NCBI GenBank assembly: GCA_964017185.1
Contig: OZ024875.1
Location: 45,029,986-45,093,985 of the forward strand
Reading direction: 5' to 3'
DNA: 64,000 nucleotides
From: Rugalucina vietnamica
Lineage: Eukaryota; Mollusca; Bivalvia; Lucinida; Lucinidae
The translations under genes and the position numbers were made by a program. Every line of letters begins with the position of its first letter. The stretch's first letter is position 1. Positions 47,501-56,500 of this stretch are shown piece after piece. A model generated the notes under the pieces. It saw only the letters and a list, made by a program, of their open reading frames with translations, did no database searches and had not been told where the DNA came from.

Positions 47501-50500
47501 TATTTCAATGAAACTTGGTACACTGATAAAGCACGATGAGATAATGTGTCGTGCTAAAGAACCATAACTCTTGATTGCATATCTTTGGAGTAATTCCCCT
47601 TTGATTGTTTTCCATACAATTTCGTGTCCACCCTATAACTTGAAAACCGTAAGAGAAATTTCATTGAAACTTGGTACACTTATAAAGCACGATGAGACGA
47701 TGTGTCATGCACAAGAATTATAACTCTTGCTTTCATATCTTTGGAGTTATTTCCCTTTGATTATTTTTCCATACAATTTCATGTCCACTCTATAACTTGA
47801 AAACCATAAGAAATATTTCAATGAAACTTGGTACACTTATAAAGCATGATGAGATGATGTGTCATGCTAAAGAACCATAACTCTTGCTTGCATATCTTTG
47901 GAGTTATTTCCCTTTGATTATTTTTCATACAATTTTGTGTCTGCTCTTTAACTCAAAAACCATTAGAGATTTTTCAATGAAACATGGTACACTTATAAAG
48001 CATGATGAGACGATGTGTCATGCTCAAGAATCATTACTCTTGCTTTCATATCTTTGGAGTTATTTCCCTTTGATTATTTTCCATACAGTTTCGTGCCCGC
48101 TATATAACTTGAAAACCGTAAGAGATATTTCAATGAAACTTGGTACACTTATAAAACAGAATGACAGGATATGTGATGCACAAGAACTATAACTCTTGCT
48201 TGTATATTTTGGACATGCATGTAGAAAGGGGGGAGACATCAGTTTTCACATAGAAAACAAATTCTAGTATGAAAATTGGCTTCCTTTTACATGCCAAACT
48301 ATGGTAGGCTAAATACATTCCACCCCTCATCAGGGAAACATGTCCGTAAAATATATACCCCCTTAAACCCCACTTTTATAAAGCAAAACTGGGGTATGCA
48401 GGGGTATACCTATTTTTCTTATTTTTGCTCAAAAACATAGATTATGGGTACTCGTTAGAACCGCCTCGGCGAGGCGGTTCTAACGTGTACCCTCAATCTA
48501 TGTTTTGAGCAAACATAAGAAAAATATCATTTTTTTTTCAACTGAAAATTTTTAATTTTTAAAAATCAAAAAATCTCTGTTTATTGCACGGGTAAGTTTT
48601 CGTAATTTTATTCCAGGTGCTGGTCTTGCATTTGTGGTGTATCCAGAAGCAGTGACAAATCTTCCAGGACCGCCACTGTGGTCAATACTATTCTTCTTCA
48701 TGTTAATAACATTAGGACTTGACAGTCAGGTAGGAAAAAATCAAGGATTTAATACATTGCGAAAACATGCCCATATATTATTATTATCATTATACATTAT
48801 TTTTCTCAGCTCGAAAACCAAAAAAAATAAAATAAAAAAAGAAATAAATAAAATAAATAAATAAATAAAAATAAATAAATAAATTAAAGCTGAAAAAATG
48901 ATATTTTTTTCTTATTTTGGCTCAAAAAATATGATTATGGTTACACGTTAGGTTCTAACGAGTACCCAGTATCTATGCTTTGGAGCAAAAATAAGAAAAA
49001 TAGGTATACCCCTGCATATCCCTGTTTTACTATACTCCTCAAAAGAAGTTTAGCACCATTTAGATTTTTTCATATTTTTAAGTGACATTTTGACTTAATT
49101 ATTTTAAACCTACCTTTTTGAATTTACACAGTCTGAAAGAGTTTGATAAAGTGTATGATAAGACAAAAACGATTTTAAGAAAATTTGAAAATTCCCTTTT
49201 TTTGTAAATACTGAAAATTTGAACATCGAAAAAATTCCACCTCAAACGTCACAGTGTTCAGAACACATTTTTGTTTCCAAATTCACAAACAAGAGCTCCA
49301 AAGCAAATGATTGAGCCAAAAAAAAACAATTGAAAGAATCTCAAACTTTGGGTAAAAATGCATTTTTTGACAAAATTGCATTTTTTGACAAAAAATCATA
49401 AATATTGGAGAAAATGAGTAAAATCAATAGCCCTATTTTGGATCAATATGGGATGTTTTGAAACCAAAACATACCACCTCTTTTCTTGCTCTTAAAGGTG
49501 ATCTCATGTCAAAGATACAGCATAAGCACTTTTTGAAATGCAGCTTTTTAAAAAGTCTGAATTTGGACGGGTTGAAAAGCAGTACCTAAGTTTAGCAGTC
49601 AGGGGCGCTGCATGCTGTGTTTGATGCTAAATCAACCCATTTTGTTGGAGAGATGAGTGATTAAGCTTTATCTGAGAATTTAAACAAAGTCTCAAAAATC
49701 GTTATTTTTGGTCAAAAATGGCATTTTTGTCCTGAAAATTCAATTTTTATTTTTTTTTTTTGCTTTAAATGATTGCTTTCATTGTCTCGAGTGAGGATGT
49801 GAAATGAATTCAGGTTTGGATGCCCAGAAATAGAGGTGTGGGCTTTTTGCTGCATCCCAAATTCTGGTGTTTTCAAAAACATGCATTTTTGCACTTTTTT
49901 ACTTAATCTTTTCAAGACAAATTATTGCTTTGTTGTTCACAAAAACCAACCCTTTAGGATAGTATCAATTATTAAAAGTTCTTTGAAAAAAAAAATGTAT
50001 ACTAAACATTGTTTTAAAATGAGAAAAATATTAAGTGGTGCTAAACTTCTTTAGATGAGTATATATAAAAGTGGGGTTTAAGAAGTATTCATTTCATGGA
50101 CATGTTTTCTTGATGATCTACTTGTGTCTACTCGTGTATCTTCTCGTTGTAGGAACCAGATACTTTGCTGGCTGTTTGCTTTTTCATTACTGCACATGTC
50201 ATGGTAGCATACTGTATTGCGTATGTACCATATTATGTGTGTTTCTGTAAAGACGAAAACACCATATTGAACTGCCACTCGTCGATGTATAGAGGATATT
50301 TGCTTTTTTTTCGGTGAATACCAAATTTATTTCATCGAGTGAGTTGAAAACATCAGAATTTTCACGAGTGCGCAGCACGAGTGAAAATTTTTATGTTTTC
50401 AACTCACGAGATAAAATATATTTGGTATTCACCAAATAAAGCAAATTGGTTGGGGCCGGAGCTTCTTGTCTGTTGCTTGGCCCACCGGGGTCTAACTGAT

Positions 50501-53500
50501 GTTTTTCTTTTGCTCCGGAGTTAGTAAGTTATTCGGCGCCCAGGGATCTCCATCGTCGGGCAGCTTACTGAATCTGTGAGTCCTGGTTTTTGATTCATCA
50601 GGATGTTTATCTTGATTTATTTGTTTGTTCTTGATGATTCATTGACTAGTTAGAGATTCACCACGAGGACCGAAGAACTAACTAAATGTTATGAACCACT
50701 GCAGAAGCTGAGGGTGAGGTTATGACCATGTAAAATCGATTTAAACCCGCCAGTAACTTTGTGTGACTGAGTCGATACTTCTGTGGTGGTTCTTTTCGTT
50801 TTATGTCTTGGTGTTTAAAATATTTTTGTGCTGTTGGCGCCTTATGTATGTTTTCATATTTTTAGTTAAGGTAACTGAGTGGCCACCTATTGGGAAAATA
50901 GCTGCTCATTCGGCTTACGAAATGTTTTCATGGTATAAGTGCCTGATTGTTGGTTTGGTTTTTTCCCACCTCGGTTTTTGGAGTGGGAATCTTTTTCTGA
51001 TTGCGCCTTTTCCTGATCTTTGCCTACTTGTACCTTTTTCTTTTTATTTTATACAATACACGGGCATTTTCCAATTCACAAGGCAGGCGGTGAAAATGCA
51101 AAACCCAAACATTTTTGAAAACACAAATAATTTTGGTACCACATTGTTCCTTACGTTCTAACTAAGAAAATAAATACACACACTTTATGTTTTCGTTCAT
51201 AAATACGGAGTTATAGGCGTTTGAATTTCTGAAGTGAGACACATTTAATGACGTCAACTAAATGGAAACGTCAGAAGAAATCCAAAGTCAACAGTGAAGA
51301 TATAGGCTGATATCAGTCACTAGTGACTTTTGATATCAGTGAGATTTGATATCAGTGAAATTTCACATTCAATGAAAATACCAATTTCATCAAGTTTTGA
51401 TATACATTGGTTTTTAGACTATACTGGTGAAAATTCTTGAAATTGCAGCAATCATGAATGTCTGGCTTTCGCTGCCAGTTTTGTAAAGGGTCATTACCCG
51501 AAATTGTACAATATGGCCCAACTCTCTTTGAAAGTTTTTACTGCTTCCAAAGGATCTAACAATTATATTTTATTTGCTATTACTGCAGCTGGTGTTGTGC
51601 CGTGTGGCGGCCCTAAAAAGTCTCCCCGTACATCATCCATAGTGCAGATTATATTTTTATTTTGATCCTTTGAGATCAGTGAAGATATTTGGAGTATTTC
51701 AAATATACTGTACGTTAAGGATCATCATCTTAGCAGAATTGTGCATATTTGGCCCCTTTGGGAATATAAGTCTTTGATTTAGACTAAACTGTTGAAAATT
51801 CTTGAAATTGCAGCAATCATGAATGTCTGGCTTTCGCTGCCAGTTTTGTAAAGGGTCACTGATGAAGGTTCATTACCCGAAATTGTACCATATGGCCCAT
51901 CTCTCTTTGAATGTTTTTACTGCTTCCAAAGGATCTAACAATTATATTTTATTTGCTATTACTGCAGCTGGTGTTGTGCCGTGTGGCGGCCCTAAAAAGT
52001 CTCCCCGTACATCATCCATAGTGCAGATTATACTTTTATTTTGATCCTTTGAGATCAGTGAAGATATTTGGAGTATTTCAAATATACTGTACGTTAAGGA
52101 TCATCATCTTAACAGAATTGTGCATATTTGGCCCCTTTTGGAATATAAGTCTTTGATTTAGACTATACTGGTGAAAATTCTTGAAATTGCAGCAATCATG
52201 AATGTCTGGCTTTCGCTGCCAGTTTTGTAAAGGGTCACTGATGAAGGTTCATTACCCGAAATTGTACAATATGGCCCACCTCTCTTTGAATGTTTTTACT
52301 GCTTCCAAAGGATCTAACAATTATATTTTATTTACTGTAAAGTATAAAATAAACATGTATCTTTATTTGAAATATACATGTAACTAAACAGACATTTATT
52401 TTTGAAACTAAATACTCTGATCAAACATTTTTGTTAGTGCCTTTGTAGAAATGCAATTATTTAAATCAGTTATTTAACTTGACCAAGTGGTTGCAAGGTG
52501 AAAGTAGGCAATGATCAGGGAATAGTGCAATCAGTAAGAAATTCCCACTCCAAAAACCGAGTTGGGGAAAAACAGATTTTCATACTAAGGGAACATATTG
52601 TGAGCTGAGTGAGACCACTCAGTTACTCGAACTTAACTAAAAGTATCAAATCGTAAATAATCTGCAAACAGCACAAAAATTCAACACCAAAAAATAACCA
52701 GAGGACCAATGGTCCTGTAAACGCTCACCTGAGATCTGCTTCAAATACCAATAAACATATTTGAATATTATGGTATTTAACCCCAGTGCAGGGGCAGATA
52801 TTTTTTCAGAATAATCAATATTCTGTCCATTTGCCAATTTCCTGCTGATTTTCCCCTTCAAATAACATTTTAAAAGCAGATGAGCCCCTGGGGTCCATTG
52901 TTTTTCAGAATCATTTAATTTCAGTCCTACTGCCCATTTCCTGCAAGACTTTCACTTAAAATGACATTTTAAAAGATTTCCCCATTCATATGCACTGACA
53001 ACCTATGTTGACCTTGCCATAAAATAGGTCAAGGTCAATACAGGGTCATGTTTTATATATTCATTGTAGTACTTGAGTCATCCATACTTCATGCAAAGTT
53101 TCGTTGAAATCGGTTCACCGGTTCTGGAGAAGAAGATATTTTAAGGGTTTTTACCATTATATGGGCATGGCTGCCATCTTTGTCATGTGACCTGGATTAT
53201 TTATATATACATTGGTTCCCACTTCCTATAGATGCTTCATATAAAATTTGGCTTTGATTGGCCAAGTGGTTTCAGAGAAAAAAATCTTTGAAAAGTGTGT
53301 ATGGACGACAGACCGGAAACCTTGACCTAAATTCATATACCTTCATCTAATCCATAAGTTGTTTGCATCTACCACTTTTCAGATCTCAGGCTGCAATAGT
53401 TTTCAAAAAATAGCGTATTTCCACTTTTCCCATTATAAGTCTATGGAAACTTAAAGTTACCACAGCAACCAGAGTTCTTATCTGACTGAAATAAAAAACA

Positions 53501-56500
53501 CAAATTATGTAGAGGCTACTGTCAGGAACATGTATACAAAGTACAGGATTCATCCACTTGACAGTTTCTGAGGAAAAGATTTTTTAATGTTTTTTTTTTT
53601 TTTTTTTTTTTTCAAAATTTTGCCCTTTATGGGGCCCCAGCAATCAATCAAAATAAAGGATTAGGACAAAACCCGCAAGAAACGTCAAACACTACTCAAT
53701 AAACATTTCTGCAAAAACAAAATTCAAATGTCTGCAATTTTAGCGGAAAAAAGCTGATTTCCACTTTTCCCATTATAAGTCTATGGAAACTTTAAGTTGC
53801 CATAGCAACCAGAGTTCTTATCCGCCTGGAATAAAAAACACAAATTATGAAGAGGCTACTGTCAGGAACATGTATACAAAGTATAGGCTTCATCCCCTTA
53901 ACAGTTTCTGAGAAGAAGATTTTTGAATGTTTTTCGAAATTTTGCCCTATATCGGGCCCCTGCAACCAATCAAAATGAAGGATTAGGACAAAAATCACAC
54001 GAAACGTAGAGGACTACTCAATAAACATTTCTGCAAAAACAAAATTCAAATATCCCCAACAAGACAGCAAAAACAGGCAATTTTCACTTATTTCCATTAT
54101 AAGTCTATGTGGTTTCAGAGAAGAAGATCTTTGAAATTGTGGACGACGGACGACGGACGGACGGACGGACGCCGGAGCATGGGTATACTATAAGCTCACC
54201 TATGAGCCTTCGGCTCAGGTGAGCTAAAAATAAAACAAATGTTCTATGAACGCTTTTGTCAAGAACTCCTTCAATCTATTGTAGTTTGCCATGGTAGAAA
54301 CAGTCCTGACTGGCTGTATGGATCAGATGCCTCACCTGAGAAAGTATAAAACATTCGTTATAGCTGTGATATGTTGTATATTCTTTATCCTTGGACTACC
54401 ATTAACATGTCCCGTAAGTATATTATCCCGTCTTAAGTTTGCATCCGTGAAGCTTGACATTAGAAAAACATATTCATGCTAACATAATTCTTACTTGTTT
54501 CTCCGAAATGTACAATTAGTTTAAAGTCCCATCAAGCTCTACTCAAGTTGCTCAGACCATTAACATATTAAATGTACAATTAGTGTAAAGTCCCATCAAG
54601 CTCAACTCAAGTTGCTCAGACCATTAACATATTAAATGTACGCTTTGGTCACCGCTTTGACATTGAAACTTGGACCCTCCCAGGCTCCTTCCAGGGCCTC
54701 AGTATTAGCTTCATCTCTTATTTTAACGATAACAAACCTGCCTTCTGGGGGAGAAAACAGCGGTTGCACATGTATTATGCCAAAACAACATGCTTAATGG
54801 TAAAATTTCATGTTGATGGTTTCTTTTCTACAGGGTGGTATGTACCTACTTCAGCTTATGGACAACTATGTCGGCGGTTGGACATTGCTGATGATTGGCT
54901 TTGCTGAAAATATGGCCATAGCCTTCTGTTACGGTAATCAAAATAAGAACTTATATCTGACTCTTAACTCAGATGTGACAAAATACATATAGTATGATCC
55001 AAGCTTTGATTGGGAAGTTACTCAGTATGATTAGTTTATCTCTCATAGCTTATAAACCGTTGTGAAATTATTAGAATTAAATAGACAGGGAATATCTTTC
55101 ATGTGAGTTCTGACGATGGGCACACACAATTTATTGAAGACTCGTTATAGTACTATTTATTATATAACTATAAATAGACAGCATTTCAGACAATGCTTTC
55201 AGTCCATTGCATATTTTGTCATATTCTATGACCTGGGGTTTTTCCCATTGAATATATGTTACTAAATTTAGAACTCTCTCTGTCATTAGAAATGTACATT
55301 GATTACTGTCAAGCAGTAATGCCGATGAAGTACAAATGATGTTTATTGTTGTTTAGTTTATTTGAATTTAGACTTTATGTCCCAATGAACATTTTTTCAG
55401 TCATGCTGGGACTATATGTAAACTATATGTATACACTAATTCATCTACAGATAAAAAATAGTTATTTTAAAATTATTTTATCATGCTTGTATAAAAAGGG
55501 TGTTATATAATAAAACAATTGTTGACTATTGAGTCATTGAATATGATGTGATATCCAACAGAGACTACCAATATTGACCTCGGCTTCGCCTCGGTCAATA
55601 TTGGTAGTCTCTGTTGGATATCACATCATATTCAATGACTCAATAGTCAATAATTGTATAATATTTACAGACATCACGTTAAATACATTATCTTTCCAGT
55701 GACCCTGCTAGTAAACAAAACTCTTGCCTTCTTTCAAATTGTTTCCAAATACTGTAATTTGAATGAAACTTATTCTTCTCCAGGTTTAACTCGGTTCTAC
55801 AAGGACCTAGAGGTAATGCTGGGTTGGCCCCAGTCTATCTGGTGGAAAATCTGTTGGTATGGACTAAGTCCTGTTGCAGTTATGGTAAGAGTTTAAACGC
55901 TTAGAAACGTACATGGCATGCATGACGAAAACTTGCACATGCGATATACAGAGACTTCTTCAGCGTAAAAATTGAAAATTTCATTTGAAAAAAATTGATA
56001 TTTCTTATATTTTCGCTAAAAACGTAGATTTTGGGTACACCTTAGAACTGTCTCGCTGAGGCGGTTCTTATAGTTAGGCTGCTTTACGAGTATCCACAAT
56101 CTACGTGTTGATGAAAAATAAGAAAATTGTATATCCCTTCACATCCTAGTTTTACTTTATGAAATACAGGAGGGTGTGCAGGGATATACTTTTATTATAT
56201 GGCAAGTGATGAAATATAGAGAAATATGTATTAAATATAACCCATATTTGAAAAAGTTATATTTTCACATGTGAAAATATAAAAAAGTTATATTTTCACA
56301 TGTGAAAATATAAGATTTGGGAATACGCAAATTACGATTCCACCGTTTCATTTCTAATTTATACATAACTAAATTTTATAATCTATGCTATTGTTGACGC
56401 AATGAACGTTCACACACAATAGCGACCTAATGACGTGACGTAATGACGTCATTTAAGATTTTGACGTCATATGCTTTAGCGAGCAACGTTACAATGACTA

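Noticed and set aside
47884-48192. 102-residue repeated peptide frame
   Set aside because: The tandem unit is 52 codons long, so an open frame simply repeats. Other units contain stops and the sequence looks non-coding.
46966-48230. CRISPR-like array of regular repeats
   Set aside because: Units are contiguous, 156 bp, with no unique spacers, in a eukaryotic intron with transposon ends. It is a minisatellite core, not CRISPR.
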